Source: Chitinophaga horti (lineage in GTDB: Bacteria; Bacteroidota; Bacteroidia; Chitinophagales; Chitinophagaceae). Taken from it: 64,000 nucleotides of DNA. Of this stretch, positions 7,909-16,767 are shown in pieces (positions within the stretch are counted from its first letter, which is position 1; each line of letters opens with the position of its first letter). The stretch lies in assembly GCF_022867795.2 (NCBI RefSeq), contig NZ_CP107006.1, positions 4,216,001 through 4,280,000 of the forward strand. Direction: 5' to 3'. The notes beneath the pieces were generated by a model. It was not told the origin of the DNA and searched no databases. It saw only the letters and a program-made list of their open reading frames with translations. Both the position numbers and the translations under genes were made by a program.

Positions 7909-8445
7909 TTACAACCGGCCGCGGTCCCTGCCACGGTCGTTCCGGTCGTTTCTATCATTTCTGTCGTTTCTATCATGCCTGTCGTTGCGGTCGTTTCTAT
8001 CGTTGCGGTCATAGCGGTCGTTACGATCATTACGGTCCCACCTGTCACGGTTGTTGGAAGCATACTCGCGGCGGTCGCGGAGCAATACCTGCTTAGTGCG
8101 GCCGCGGTAACCTACGTACTTGTTACGGTAAACATCGTGGCGCAACCAGGGGTTCCTGTCGTTGATCACTACTTTATAATGATCGTAAAAGTTGTAGTTA
8201 CGGTACCTGGCTGGCAGGTTGTTCTGCCTTACCCAGTTACGGCCATCGCGGTAGATAAACTGTTTGGAGGGCACGTAGTAGTAGGTTTCTATATCAGGAA
8301 AATAGTAGTACTCAGCGTAATCGTAACCGGCAGGGCCCCACTGAGGCTGGCTACCGATGTTTATATTGATACGGACCTGCGCGCTGGCTGGTTTTACAAA
8401 GGCCAGACCTAATAACATCATCCCAAAGTAAATCATCTTTTTCAT
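7909..8445 (-). CDS. Secreted protein with C-terminal Asp-Arg-Asn repeats
   Basis: The ATG at 8445 gives a 178-residue protein with a clear signal peptide (MKKMIYFGMMLLGLAFVKPASAQ). The longer frame would place that signal inside the protein, so I reject the upstream start. A tyrosine-rich middle (about 45-120, with EYYYFPDIETYYYVPSKQF) resembles small envelope proteins of Bacteroidota that carry a lone YXXP-type domain. The last 55 residues are almost only Asn, Asp and Arg in units of NDR/DRND, encoded by a degenerate 9-12 base tandem repeat (about 7915-8050). The tail is strongly polyampholytic and probably disordered. The gene is monocistronic with its own terminator. The function is unknown; an envelope or exopolymer-binding role is a guess. 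Confidence 0.8.
   Translation of the reverse strand: MKKMIYFGMMLLGLAFVKPASAQVRININIGSQPQWGPAGYDYAEYYYFPDIETYYYVPSKQFIYRDGRNWVRQNNLPARYRNYNFYDHYKVVINDRNPWLRHDVYRNKYVGYRGRTKQVLLRDRREYASNNRDRWDRNDRNDRYDRNDRNDRNDRHDRNDRNDRNDRNDRGRDRGRL
7915..8050 (-). repeat. Degenerate 9-12 base tandem repeat coding for DRN units
   Basis: Short units such as CGTTACGATCAT and CGTTTCTATCAT recur in frame and encode repeated Asn-Asp-Arg. Unit number is likely to vary between strains through slippage. Units are contiguous, without unique spacers, so this is not a CRISPR array. Confidence 0.75.
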
Positions 8446-8618
8446 GGCTATTGTTTTTAAAGGTGAAAGGAGCTTTTTATTTTCCTTACTTGACCTGTAT
8501 AAGGCGAAAAGGATGCCAGACAAGGGCTGAAGCAAAATGTTGCGGCGAACGGCCATTTTTTGTGTACATGAAGACCGGATGTGTCGATGATCGGGTTTTC
8601 CTTTACAATTACATAACC

Positions 8619-8647
8619 TTGCCGCAACAATGATCCTTGTATTTTTG
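8619..8647 (+). promoter_or_regulatory. Putative promoter of the ECF sigma gene
   Basis: TTG at 8619-8621 and TATTTTTG at 8640-8647, a perfect match to TAnnTTTG, are spaced by 18 bases. The ATG follows 29 bases later. This is a housekeeping-type promoter, so the sigma factor is probably made constitutively and held by FecR. Confidence 0.6.
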
Positions 8648-8676
8648 CCGCTGTCAGCTTAAAATGAGACCGGGAT

Positions 8677-9242
8677 ATGGAAGATGTACGCGCTGCTATA
8701 CAGCAATTTGACGTCCTATACCAGGAGTATCACCAGGCAGTGTACGCCAACATCTCTAAAATGATACGGCAGCCGGAAGCCGCCGAAGACATTCTGCAGG
8801 AAGTATTTATGGCATTATGGGAACATTACCAGCAACTGGACGCCGACCGCGTGCCCGGCTGGCTGTTCGTGGTGAGCTATAATAAGTCTGCCAACTGGCT
8901 GAAAAACAAACTAAAACAACCCGCCCTCGTATTACAGGAAGCCGCCGATCACCTGCAGGCGCCGGAAGATGCGCAGGAAGACGAAGCACTGTATCAATTA
9001 AAGCTTTCTATCGTAGAAGAAGCCGTATCCCGCCTGCCGAAAAGAAAAAAGAAGTATTTCGCCTTTGCCGTTTCGAAAGCCGCTCGTACGACGAAGCTGC
9101 CGCCATGTTAGGCATCTCCGCCACCTCTGTAAAAGATTACCTGAAACAATCCACCCGCTTCATCCGCGAATATGTAACCACGCACCATGCCGCGTTAGAC
9201 GCCACTGGCGCTGCTTTGCTGATCCTTTACATACAGCAGTAA
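8677..9242 (+). CDS. ECF (FecI-like) sigma factor in two frames joined by a -1 shift
   Basis: Frame one (8677-9111) encodes sigma region 2 (about residues 10-80, with EAAEDILQEVFMALWEHY) and stops after 144 codons, losing region 4. The missing region 4 (EVFRLCRFESRSYDEAAAML and a helix-turn-helix around GISATSVKDYL) is intact in the -1 frame up to a TAA at 9240-9242. The frames meet precisely at A AAA AAG (9045-9051), in phase as a classical bacterial -1 slippery heptamer; slipping there yields a normal 188-residue sigma protein. FecI-like sigmas direct transcription of SusCD genes and are inhibited by the FecR next door. It could be programmed frameshifting, a real mutation, transcript slippage or a sequencing error. 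I see no strong downstream hairpin. Confidence 0.8.
9045..9051 (+). promoter_or_regulatory. Putative -1 frameshift site A AAA AAG
   Basis: The heptamer lies in phase with the upstream sigma frame (codons AGA AAA AAG). A single -1 slip puts the ribosome in the frame that reads EVFRLCRFES, the start of sigma region 4. It is the same heptamer as in dnaX of enteric bacteria. Confidence 0.5.
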
Positions 9243-9310
9243 AACAGGTAACAATTCCGTAACACCAAAAGGCATCCCCTTTTTCGCCTTCCGTTGTATT
9301 TACTGGTGAG

Positions 9311-10360
9311 ATGACGAAGAAACACCAGGAATTACTTGACCAATATTGGCAGCAGCCGCACTCCGACACCACGAGGCAGCAACTAAGCGACTATCTGCAA
9401 CAGCACGATGCAGCCATGCAGGAAGCTATGCAGCGCGAATTCGAGTCATCGCTCCGCGATGGCAGTGAAGCTATGAACCCGGCTCGCTCGCAGGTAATAC
9501 TGGAACGGATACACGCAGCTATACAGGCAGACGTACAGCCGCAACGCCGTACCAGGATCATCTCAATCGCACGTTGGGCTGCAGCAGCCGCGGCATTGCT
9601 GATAGTGGGCGTCGCTGGTTATCAATATCACACAAAGCCTGCTGCCACGCCGTTAGTGGCTGCGACGACTATCGTTAAAGAACAACTGATCTTAAAACAG
9701 AATACCGGTAAAAAGCCGCTGGAAATAACACTGTACGATGGATCGCAGGCCACGCTGCTACCGGGTGCCGCGCTCCGTTACTACGAGCCGTTCCGCGACG
9801 GGCGACGCGATGTAAGCCTGGCCGGTAATGCAAAATTTAAGGTGAAGGCCAGTGCGGACAATCCATTTACCGTATATGCGAACGAGGTAGCGACTACCGC
9901 GCTCGGAACCGAGTTTTCGGTAAACACAGAAGCGCCGGGCAGCCATGTACAGGTCAAACTCTTCTCCGGAAAAGTAAAGGTGCATACCACTTCGCTGAAG
10001 ATGAAAGACGTGGTATTAAAACCGGGGCAACAATTCAATATAGACACGATACAACACCAGTTTGCCGTAACGAGCTTTGGCTCACAGCAAACCACACCAA
10101 CTAAAGAAACGATCAGCATTACAGGCAGCGATGGCCGCCTCGCATTTAACCAGCAGCCATTAACGGCCGTGCTGGACCAGGTGAGCAAACGTTACCAGGT
10201 GCATTTCATTTACCAGCAAAAAGCCATAGGACGAGTGCAGGTAACCGGCGAGTTCCTGCCAAACGATTCGCTGGACTTTATTTTATCGGTGTTAAGCGCC
10301 GCCAACAACCTGCAGTTCTCCCAACAGGGCGACACTATCACGGTACGCAGGATGAAATAA
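9311..10360 (+). CDS. FecR-family anti-sigma factor
   Basis: This 349-residue protein has a cytoplasmic N-terminal segment (1-80), one transmembrane helix (about 82-102, ARWAAAAAALLIVGVAGY), a periplasmic FecR domain (about 120-225, with TLYDGSQATLLPGAALRY and TALGTEFSV) and a C-terminal DUF4974/STN-like domain (about 265-345). Known relatives hold the partner ECF sigma at the membrane and release it when the TonB-dependent transporter binds its substrate. It lies 68 bases after the sigma frame and 76 bases before the SusC gene, so the trio sigma-FecR-SusC is complete. The SusC here lacks an obvious extra N-terminal signalling domain, so how the signal passes is uncertain. Length and domain order are typical. 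Confidence 0.93.
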   Translation: MTKKHQELLDQYWQQPHSDTTRQQLSDYLQQHDAAMQEAMQREFESSLRDGSEAMNPARSQVILERIHAAIQADVQPQRRTRIISIARWAAAAAALLIVGVAGYQYHTKPAATPLVAATTIVKEQLILKQNTGKKPLEITLYDGSQATLLPGAALRYYEPFRDGRRDVSLAGNAKFKVKASADNPFTVYANEVATTALGTEFSVNTEAPGSHVQVKLFSGKVKVHTTSLKMKDVVLKPGQQFNIDTIQHQFAVTSFGSQQTTPTKETISITGSDGRLAFNQQPLTAVLDQVSKRYQVHFIYQQKAIGRVQVTGEFLPNDSLDFILSVLSAANNLQFSQQGDTITVRRMK

Positions 10361-10436
10361 TTACGATCAAACAAACCCGATTAACGCACCGCCGCCGGTG
10401 TGCGGGGATACTATTGTCAATATCAAACCACTGTAT

Positions 10437-13400
10437 ATGTCAATTTCGAGAATTTTAAATTATGGCTTAGGGCTGATAGGGTTGCTATGCGCCCTCTCGC
10501 TGCAGGCCCAGCAAAAAACCGTGTTGAACGGGGTTGTGAGCTCCGAGAAGGGCGAACTGCTGTACGGCGTGTCCATCAGCGTTACGGCCGAAGGCAGCAA
10601 AGACAAACTATCCGGCACCACCAACGAAAAGGGCGCCTTCAGCATCAACACGCTGAAGCCAGGTGTAAAGTATAACCTCACCTTCAGTTTTGTAGGTTAT
10701 CAACCTTACCTGTTAAAAAGTTTTACCCTGAAGGCCGACTCCGATAATTCACTCATCATCCGTATGAAGGAAGCGCCATCGAACCTGAATGATGTAGTGG
10801 TAATCGGCTATGGGTCGATGAAAAAGAAAGACCTTACCGGTGCAGTAGGTTCCATCAAATCGGATAAGATCACGGAAGTAGCGGCTACGGATGCTACACA
10901 GATCCTGCAAGGCCGCATCGCCGGTGTGATGGTAACCTCACAAACCTGGAAGCCCGGCAATCCATCGGAAGTACGCATTCGCGGCAGTCGCTCGATCGAA
11001 GGCACCAACGAACCATTGTACGTGGTAGACGGTATCCCTTTTACGGATGCCATAACGCAAATCAGTCCGAATGATATTGAGTCGATAGAGGTACTGAAAG
11101 ATGCGTCTGCAACGGCAATTTACGGTAACCGTGGCGCTAATGGCGTAATTTTGATCACCACCAAAAAAGGAAAGAAAGGCAAAAGCATGGTAGAATACAA
11201 CGGCTACTATGGCATCCAGGAAAACCAGCCCATGCCCGAACTGATGGACGCTGCCGCTTTCGTAGAATACTCCCGCGAAGCACAACGTAACTCACTCGGC
11301 GGCGTTTACGACGCTACACCTAACCGTGAGCTGGATTTCAAGAACGAACAACTGGTTGCTACACCCTACATGCTCGCCAACATGACACGTGCCTGGGAAG
11401 GCGGCGCGTATGACCCGTCTAAACTGCAAAGCACCGACTGGCTCGGCTACGGTCTGCGCCAGGGCGTTATGCAAGACCACCAGGTGAGTGTACGCGGCGC
11501 CAGCGAGAACTCAAGCTTCTTTTTATCGGGCGAATATTTTAATAACAGCGGCGTGGTGAAAGACCAGGACTACACGCGTTATTCCGTTCGCCTCAACGCG
11601 GATCATGAAGTGCGCAAAGGCGTTAAGATCGGTACACAGACCGTCTATTCCAACTCCGCACAGAACGCGGGCTGGGCCGACATATTCAGCACCTACGGCC
11701 TGAAAAGCTTTAACCCGCTCGCATCCCCATATGGCGAAGATGGCGAAACGCTGGTACTGTTCCCGACTAACAATACACGCACGCCTAACCCGGTAACCAA
11801 CTTCGGTAAAACCAAAAGGCTGCGTAAGAACGATCGTTTTCTCGGTAACTATTTTACAGACATTACTTTCCTGAATGACTTCAACCTGCGTACCAACTTC
11901 GGCATCGATTACCGTAATGTGCAGAACTATGATTTTAACGCTTCCAACACAGCGGCGGCAGGCGGTGAGGCACCGGCCAGTGCGGCAAACGGCGGTGCTA
12001 AAAGATTTATGTACTCGCTGGAAAACATCCTGAGCTACAACAAAGCGCTGGACGGCGGTCATACGCTGTATGCTACACTGGTACAGTCAGTACAGGCCGA
12101 TCAGACAGAAGCTTATAATATTTCTGTGAGGGACTTACCGTACGAGCAGCAACTGTATTACAACGTAGGCACTGCGCTAACGATTAACGGCGTGAGCAGC
12201 GGTTTTTCCAAATGGAGCATGGCATCGTTCATGGGTCGTATTAACTACAATTACCAGGGTAAATATATGGCGACGGCATCTGCGCGTTACGATGGATCTT
12301 CCGTACTCGCTAATGGCCGCAAATGGGTCATGTTCCCATCACTCGCACTCGCCTGGCGTTTGAAGAACGAAGCATTTTTACAGGACGTCACTTTCCTGAA
12401 CGATCTGAAGCTGCGTGCTGGCTGGGGCAAAACAGGCAACGCAGGTGTAAACCCTTACAAAACGCAGGGTAAGCTCAATACCGTACGTTATGTATTTGGT
12501 GAAACATCTGTACTGGGTTTTACACCCGCAGAAATGATCAACCCCTCGCTCACCTGGGAAACTACCGGGCAATACAACCTCGGCCTCGACTTCTCCCTGG
12601 CAAAGAACCGTGTATCCGGTAGCCTGGAAGTATACCAGCAAAACACCTACGACCTGCTGCTGATGCGCCAGCTGCCAACCGTTTCCGGCTTTGAAGAGGT
12701 ACTGTCGAACATCGGCAAAACGCGTAACAAAGGTATTGAGCTGACGATCAACACTATCAACTATTCCAACAACGATTTCGAATGGCGCAGCGACTGGATA
12801 TTTTCTGCCAACAAACAGGAAATTGTGAGCTTGTACAATGGCGCAAAGGACGACATCGCGAACCAATGGTTTATCGGTAAACCCGTAAACGTATTGTACG
12901 ACCTGGGCTTCAATGGCATCTGGCAAAATACAGAAGCCGATAAAGCTGCCATGGCGCAGTATAACGCGAACGGCGCTACGTTTAAGCCCGGCGATATTCG
13001 TCCGCTCGATCGCCAGAATGACTACAAGATCGATGCGAGCGACCGTTACATCATCGGCCAGCGCGATCCGAAATGGACCGCCAGCTGGGGCAACAATTTT
13101 CGCTACCGCAACTTCGATGCGTCGGTGTTTATGTACGCCATGGTAGGTCATACCATCGAACATAACCTGGATATGCGTTTTGACGGCCGTTACAACCAAC
13201 CTAAGCTCAATTACTGGACACCTGACAATGCCAGCGCCGAATATCCGCGCCCACTGCTGGGTACCGCGAGCGTGAACTACCTGAGCACATTGAATTATTA
13301 TGACGGATCTTTCCTGCGGGTGAAAAACATTTCTCTTGGATATTCTTTGCCCAAACAGGTGTTGAACACGTTGAAGATCGACAAGTTCCGTGTTTACGGC

Positions 13401-13517
13401 AGTGTGCAAAACCCGTTCCTGATTACCAACTTCCCCGGCACCGATCCTGAGGGCGCTTCCGGCTTCAGCGAACCTAGTGCGACTACTTATTTACTTGGTG
13501 TAAATCTTACCCTCTAA
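10437..13517 (+). CDS. SusC/RagA-family TonB-dependent outer-membrane transporter
   Basis: I place the start at 10437 because it gives a proper signal peptide (MSISRILNYGLGLIGLLCAL, cleavage after LQAQ); the frame also opens 13 codons earlier at a GTG-type codon. The 1026-residue product has a carboxypeptidase-like domain (about 25-105), a plug domain (about 115-235, with VVVIGYGSMKKKDLTGAVGS and VDGIPFTDAI) and a 22-strand barrel ending GVNLTL. SusC proteins import oligomers through the outer membrane with energy from TonB-ExbBD. It forms a pair with the SusD gene 12 bases downstream. Expression is probably driven by the sigma/FecR pair upstream. The substrate is not evident; the downstream phosphodiesterase hints at a glycerophosphodiester. 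Confidence 0.95.
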   Translation: MSISRILNYGLGLIGLLCALSLQAQQKTVLNGVVSSEKGELLYGVSISVTAEGSKDKLSGTTNEKGAFSINTLKPGVKYNLTFSFVGYQPYLLKSFTLKADSDNSLIIRMKEAPSNLNDVVVIGYGSMKKKDLTGAVGSIKSDKITEVAATDATQILQGRIAGVMVTSQTWKPGNPSEVRIRGSRSIEGTNEPLYVVDGIPFTDAITQISPNDIESIEVLKDASATAIYGNRGANGVILITTKKGKKGKSMVEYNGYYGIQENQPMPELMDAAAFVEYSREAQRNSLGGVYDATPNRELDFKNEQLVATPYMLANMTRAWEGGAYDPSKLQSTDWLGYGLRQGVMQDHQVSVRGASENSSFFLSGEYFNNSGVVKDQDYTRYSVRLNADHEVRKGVKIGTQTVYSNSAQNAGWADIFSTYGLKSFNPLASPYGEDGETLVLFPTNNTRTPNPVTNFGKTKRLRKNDRFLGNYFTDITFLNDFNLRTNFGIDYRNVQNYDFNASNTAAAGGEAPASAANGGAKRFMYSLENILSYNKALDGGHTLYATLVQSVQADQTEAYNISVRDLPYEQQLYYNVGTALTINGVSSGFSKWSMASFMGRINYNYQGKYMATASARYDGSSVLANGRKWVMFPSLALAWRLKNEAFLQDVTFLNDLKLRAGWGKTGNAGVNPYKTQGKLNTVRYVFGETSVLGFTPAEMINPSLTWETTGQYNLGLDFSLAKNRVSGSLEVYQQNTYDLLLMRQLPTVSGFEEVLSNIGKTRNKGIELTINTINYSNNDFEWRSDWIFSANKQEIVSLYNGAKDDIANQWFIGKPVNVLYDLGFNGIWQNTEADKAAMAQYNANGATFKPGDIRPLDRQNDYKIDASDRYIIGQRDPKWTASWGNNFRYRNFDASVFMYAMVGHTIEHNLDMRFDGRYNQPKLNYWTPDNASAEYPRPLLGTASVNYLSTLNYYDGSFLRVKNISLGYSLPKQVLNTLKIDKFRVYGSVQNPFLITNFPGTDPEGASGFSEPSATTYLLGVNLTL

Positions 13518-13529
13518 ACAGCAATCAAT

Positions 13530-15311
13530 ATGAAGCATATATATCAATGGGGATTAGCGGGCTTGTTACTGCTCTCCGCTACCTCCTGCAAAAAGTACCT
13601 GAACGAAGAAATTATCTCCGATGTTTCTTACCAGCTTTATACCACCGAAAAAGGCATTGAGGGCGCTTTAACGGCCGCTTATAACACCATGCGAATTGGC
13701 GTAATGGGCGAACGCGCGCTCACCTTCAGCGATGCCGGCACCGACCTGTTCGCATTGGGCTCCGATGGTAATCCAGCGTTCAATCAATACCTGGCCACCT
13801 TATCCTCCCTGGAAGCGAAGGTTTCGCAATATTGGGATTATCATTACAAAGGCATTTCTGAATGTAATGTAGCCGTTACTTATCTTCCTAAGGTAGATAT
13901 GAATGCCGCCCGTAAAATACAGATCGAGGCAGAAGCAAAGTTCCTGCGCGCTTACTACTACTTCGACCTGGTGCAACATTACGGTAAAATACCCCTGGTA
14001 CTGGAATCGACCGATAAAATCGTGACCAGCTACAAACGCGCTGCGGTAAAGGATGTATACGCGGCGATCATCAATGATCTGCAGTTTGCCTATGCCAACC
14101 TTCCCATACCGGCCCCGGCACAAGGTAGAGCCAATAAGGCCGCCGCAGCACACCTGATGGCCAAAGTGTACCTGGTAAAAGCCAGCGCCACCTCATCTAC
14201 CCAAAAAGAATTACGTGGCAGTACCGCTACCGATGCCGACAGCGTGATTCATTATGCGGGCAAGATCGTCAACAAGGAACTAGGTAACTACAGCCTGGTG
14301 GCCGATTATGCTAAACTGTTCGATGCAGCTAACCAGGTGAACAGCGAAGTAATTTTCGCCGTACAATTCACGCCCACGCTGCTTAACAATGGCAGCGGCA
14401 ACCAGATGCACCTGTACCACGTACCACAATATGATGGCGTAAATACAAAAATACTTGCCCGCTCTACCTACTACGGTCGTCCGTATCGTCGCGTTAGGCC
14501 AACACCCTATGTGTACAATGGTTTGTTCGGCGCCACACGCATGTATGACTCCCGCTTCGCAAAATCCTTTGTATGGGGTTATATCGCGAACAAAGCGGCA
14601 ACCGGCATTACCACTACCGCAGGTAACAAGATCGATGTAAAGGTGGGCGACACCGCTTTATATTTCTCGCCGGTGATGTACGGCAACACGACCGATCTGA
14701 ACGCCGCTATCCAGGACAATAAACGTTTTGCACATTACTATCCGCAGAACACTTACGCACCTTTATCGATGAACTACATCTTCCCGGGCCTAAACAAGTG
14801 GCTGGACGGTGGGCGCCCTACAACAAACGAGGTGAACGGCTCCCGCGATTGGATGGTATTCCGCTTCGGTGAAACATTACTGCTGCTGGCCGAGGGCTAT
14901 GGATTGAAAGGAGATTTCACCAACGCCGCCCGCTACATTACACAGGTTAGAGAACGCGCCGCTTACAAAGAAGGAGAAATGAAAACCACCCAGTACTGGA
15001 CGTTTGAAGGTGGTGACTATGCCGACCGCACCAAATCGACCGTAGACCAAATGAAAGTGACCGCCGCCGACATTAGCGGCGACTTTACCAACCTCATCCT
15101 GGAAGAAAGAGGCCGCGAAATGTTAGGTGAATTAAACCGCTGGGAAGACCTGGTGCGTTGTGAAAAACTGGTAGAACGCGTAAAACTATACAACCCGGAC
15201 GCCAGCAACATCCGCGAGTTCCACATCCTGCGACCGATCCCGCAAACACACATCGACCGACTGGACCCGGCCGGCCCTATGTCAGAAGAACAAAATCAAA
15301 ACTATTACTAG
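13530..15311 (+). CDS. SusD/RagB-family outer-membrane binding lipoprotein
   Basis: This 593-residue lipoprotein has the lipobox LLSATSC with the lipidated Cys at about residue 20. It has SusD-like N-terminal helices with TPR character (about 40-200, e.g. AEAKFLRAYYYFDLVQHYG) and the usual C-terminal part with RFGETLLLLAEG and LILEERGREMLGELNRWEDL. SusD caps the extracellular face of SusC and captures substrate. The gene lies 12 bases after susC and 1 base before the phosphodiesterase gene, so all three must be one transcript. Length is at the upper end of the family. Ligand identity cannot be read from sequence. Confidence 0.95.
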   Translation: MKHIYQWGLAGLLLLSATSCKKYLNEEIISDVSYQLYTTEKGIEGALTAAYNTMRIGVMGERALTFSDAGTDLFALGSDGNPAFNQYLATLSSLEAKVSQYWDYHYKGISECNVAVTYLPKVDMNAARKIQIEAEAKFLRAYYYFDLVQHYGKIPLVLESTDKIVTSYKRAAVKDVYAAIINDLQFAYANLPIPAPAQGRANKAAAAHLMAKVYLVKASATSSTQKELRGSTATDADSVIHYAGKIVNKELGNYSLVADYAKLFDAANQVNSEVIFAVQFTPTLLNNGSGNQMHLYHVPQYDGVNTKILARSTYYGRPYRRVRPTPYVYNGLFGATRMYDSRFAKSFVWGYIANKAATGITTTAGNKIDVKVGDTALYFSPVMYGNTTDLNAAIQDNKRFAHYYPQNTYAPLSMNYIFPGLNKWLDGGRPTTNEVNGSRDWMVFRFGETLLLLAEGYGLKGDFTNAARYITQVRERAAYKEGEMKTTQYWTFEGGDYADRTKSTVDQMKVTAADISGDFTNLILEERGREMLGELNRWEDLVRCEKLVERVKLYNPDASNIREFHILRPIPQTHIDRLDPAGPMSEEQNQNYY

Positions 15312-15312
15312 C

Positions 15313-16140
15313 ATGAAAAACTGGATATTCGTCTTCGCCCTGTTGGCAGCCGGTACGGCACAAGCGCAAGACCGCTACGAAAAGATCACCAAAGCTTTTG
15401 CGGATGCTGAATCTAAAACTGTACTGATCGCCGCCCACCGCGGTGCACATCTCGAAGACCCGGAAAACTCCATGGCCTCCTTTAAGAAAGCCATCGATAT
15501 GGGAATCGACATTATTGAACTGGACGTACGCTGCACGAAAGACGGACAGCTCGTAGTGATCCACGATAAAACCGTTAACCGCACCACTAACGGCAAAGGC
15601 GATGTAGACAAACTTACCTTCGCTCAAATCCGCGCCCTGCGACTGAAACACGGGGGAAAGCTAACTAACGAGATCGTACCTACGCTGGAAGAGGCTTTGC
15701 TGTTCACGAAGGGCAAAATCCTCGTAGACCTGGACATTAAAACTGAAACCTGTGTAGACAAGATTATGGAAGTGGTGCGTAAAACTGGTACCGAAAAGAA
15801 CAGCCTGTTCTTTTTATACGACCATCGTTTCGCAAAGCCTGTAAAAGATTCCGGCTTTCAAACGCTGGTGCGTACGCACTCCGAAGCGGAAGTAGACGAG
15901 GTAAGTGCCGCCAACGCCTTTCACCTGGACGATGATCATTACACGCCGGCTGTTATAGAGAAAGTGAAAGCAAAAGGTGCCCGTGCATGGATCAACTCTT
16001 TGGGCGATACGGACAAACGTATTGCTGCCGGCGACAAAACTGCTTTTGGTGAGCGATTGAAAGCAGGGGCTAATATTATTCAAACAGATTATCCTGCCAT
16101 GTGGAAACAATATCTGCAGGAAAATGGTCTATATCATTAA
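15313..16140 (+). CDS. Secreted glycerophosphodiester phosphodiesterase
   Basis: This 275-residue protein has a signal peptide (1-19, ending AQAQ) and a GDPD TIM-barrel. Conserved elements are H42 in AHRGAHLEDPEN, E69 and D71 in IIELDV (metal ligands) and H84 in VVIHDKTVNRTT. These enzymes hydrolyse glycerophosphodiesters to glycerol 3-phosphate and an alcohol in a Ca/Mg-dependent way. It starts 1 base after the susD stop and is followed by a strong terminator, so it is the last gene of the sigma-FecR-SusC-SusD locus. This suggests the locus imports and cleaves deacylated phospholipid or teichoic-acid-type material. Periplasmic location is expected. The C-terminal barrel strands appear complete. 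Confidence 0.92.
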   Translation: MKNWIFVFALLAAGTAQAQDRYEKITKAFADAESKTVLIAAHRGAHLEDPENSMASFKKAIDMGIDIIELDVRCTKDGQLVVIHDKTVNRTTNGKGDVDKLTFAQIRALRLKHGGKLTNEIVPTLEEALLFTKGKILVDLDIKTETCVDKIMEVVRKTGTEKNSLFFLYDHRFAKPVKDSGFQTLVRTHSEAEVDEVSAANAFHLDDDHYTPAVIEKVKAKGARAWINSLGDTDKRIAAGDKTAFGERLKAGANIIQTDYPAMWKQYLQENGLYH

Positions 16141-16161
16141 TGACAAACCCTGTTTTTTGCG

Positions 16162-16195
16162 GAGCGCGGCCACCTGGCTGCGCTCTTTTATTTTT
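16162..16195 (+). terminator. Intrinsic terminator of the SusCD-phosphodiesterase operon
   Basis: GAGCGCGGCC (16162-16171), loop ACCT, GGCTGCGCTC (16176-16185) is a 10-bp stem with one mismatch, followed by TTTTATTTTT. Confidence 0.85.
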
Positions 16196-16198
16196 GAA

Positions 16199-16224
16199 AA
16201 TGCCCGTGGAATAAACCACGGGCA
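16199..16224 (-). terminator. Leftward intrinsic terminator of the dehydrogenase operon
   Basis: TGCCCGTGG (16201-16209) and CCACGGGCA (16216-16224) form a perfect 9-bp stem with a 6-base loop. On the minus strand a TTTTC run follows. It lies 28 bases beyond the stop at 16252. Confidence 0.8.
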
Positions 16225-16251
16225 TCGCAGGTCCTATGGCAAGAAGGACCT

Positions 16252-16755
16252 TCATTCAACCATCGCCATTCTTTTTCTTTTTTTATGAGAGATTGCAGCG
16301 ATGACGAGCAGTCCTACCGCTGCGGCAATCAGCCCCTTCTTGATAACAGCAGGCCGGTTGTATTTCCATTCAGCCGCATATCCCTTTTCGCGGAACAGGT
16401 TGGGTGGCGTACCTTTTTTGAAATCATTCACGACTTCTTCCACCATCTGTACGCGATCGGCTAACAATAATGGCAGCCAGTGCGCGAAGCTGCCCTCACT
16501 GTACCGGAACGCATAACGGCGAATGGCGCCGCTGATGCCCGTTGGCGGGTTTGGCGTACCGAATACTGCCGTTACGCCAGGCCGTTCGTTGGAATGCAAC
16601 ACTTCTACATCCACCGCCTGCTGCGTCGGCCGCTCGTAGTTCAGGCGTTTATGATCGTCGCCGGTATACTTTTTCATCGGGTAGGTGGGTTCGTTCGCGG
16701 GATCTGCATCCACGCCCCAGCCTTTGATATGAGCGAATAATTCTGCGTTTTCCAT
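16252..16755 (-). CDS. Uncharacterised protein with a C-terminal membrane anchor
   Basis: This 167-residue protein has a soluble N-terminal part (about 1-130, starting MENAELFAHIKGWGVDADP) and a single hydrophobic helix near the C-terminus (about 138-158, KKGLIAAAVGLLVIAAISH) followed by a basic tail KKRKRM. The topology suggests a tail-anchored inner-membrane protein with its bulk in the cytoplasm. The gene starts 12 bases after the zinc alcohol dehydrogenase gene and ends before a terminator, so it is the last gene of a three-gene leftward operon with two dehydrogenases. It may tether or assist one of them. I recall similar proteins beside such dehydrogenases in Bacteroidota but do not know a named family or function. 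Confidence 0.75.
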   Translation of the reverse strand: MENAELFAHIKGWGVDADPANEPTYPMKKYTGDDHKRLNYERPTQQAVDVEVLHSNERPGVTAVFGTPNPPTGISGAIRRYAFRYSEGSFAHWLPLLLADRVQMVEEVVNDFKKGTPPNLFREKGYAAEWKYNRPAVIKKGLIAAAVGLLVIAAISHKKRKRMAMVE

Positions 16756-16767
16756 AATGGTACTTTT

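Noticed and set aside
7915..8050. Repeated short units that look like a CRISPR array
   Set aside because: Units are 9-12 bases without unique spacers and are in frame with a secreted protein; it is a coding tandem repeat.
10385..10405. GC-rich hairpin between FecR and SusC genes
   Set aside because: A stem CGCAC..GTGCG can form but no T tract follows; not enough to call an attenuator.
12378..13409. 343-codon open frame on the minus strand
   Set aside because: Lies wholly inside the SusC gene; composition is the mirror of the coding strand and there is no family likeness.
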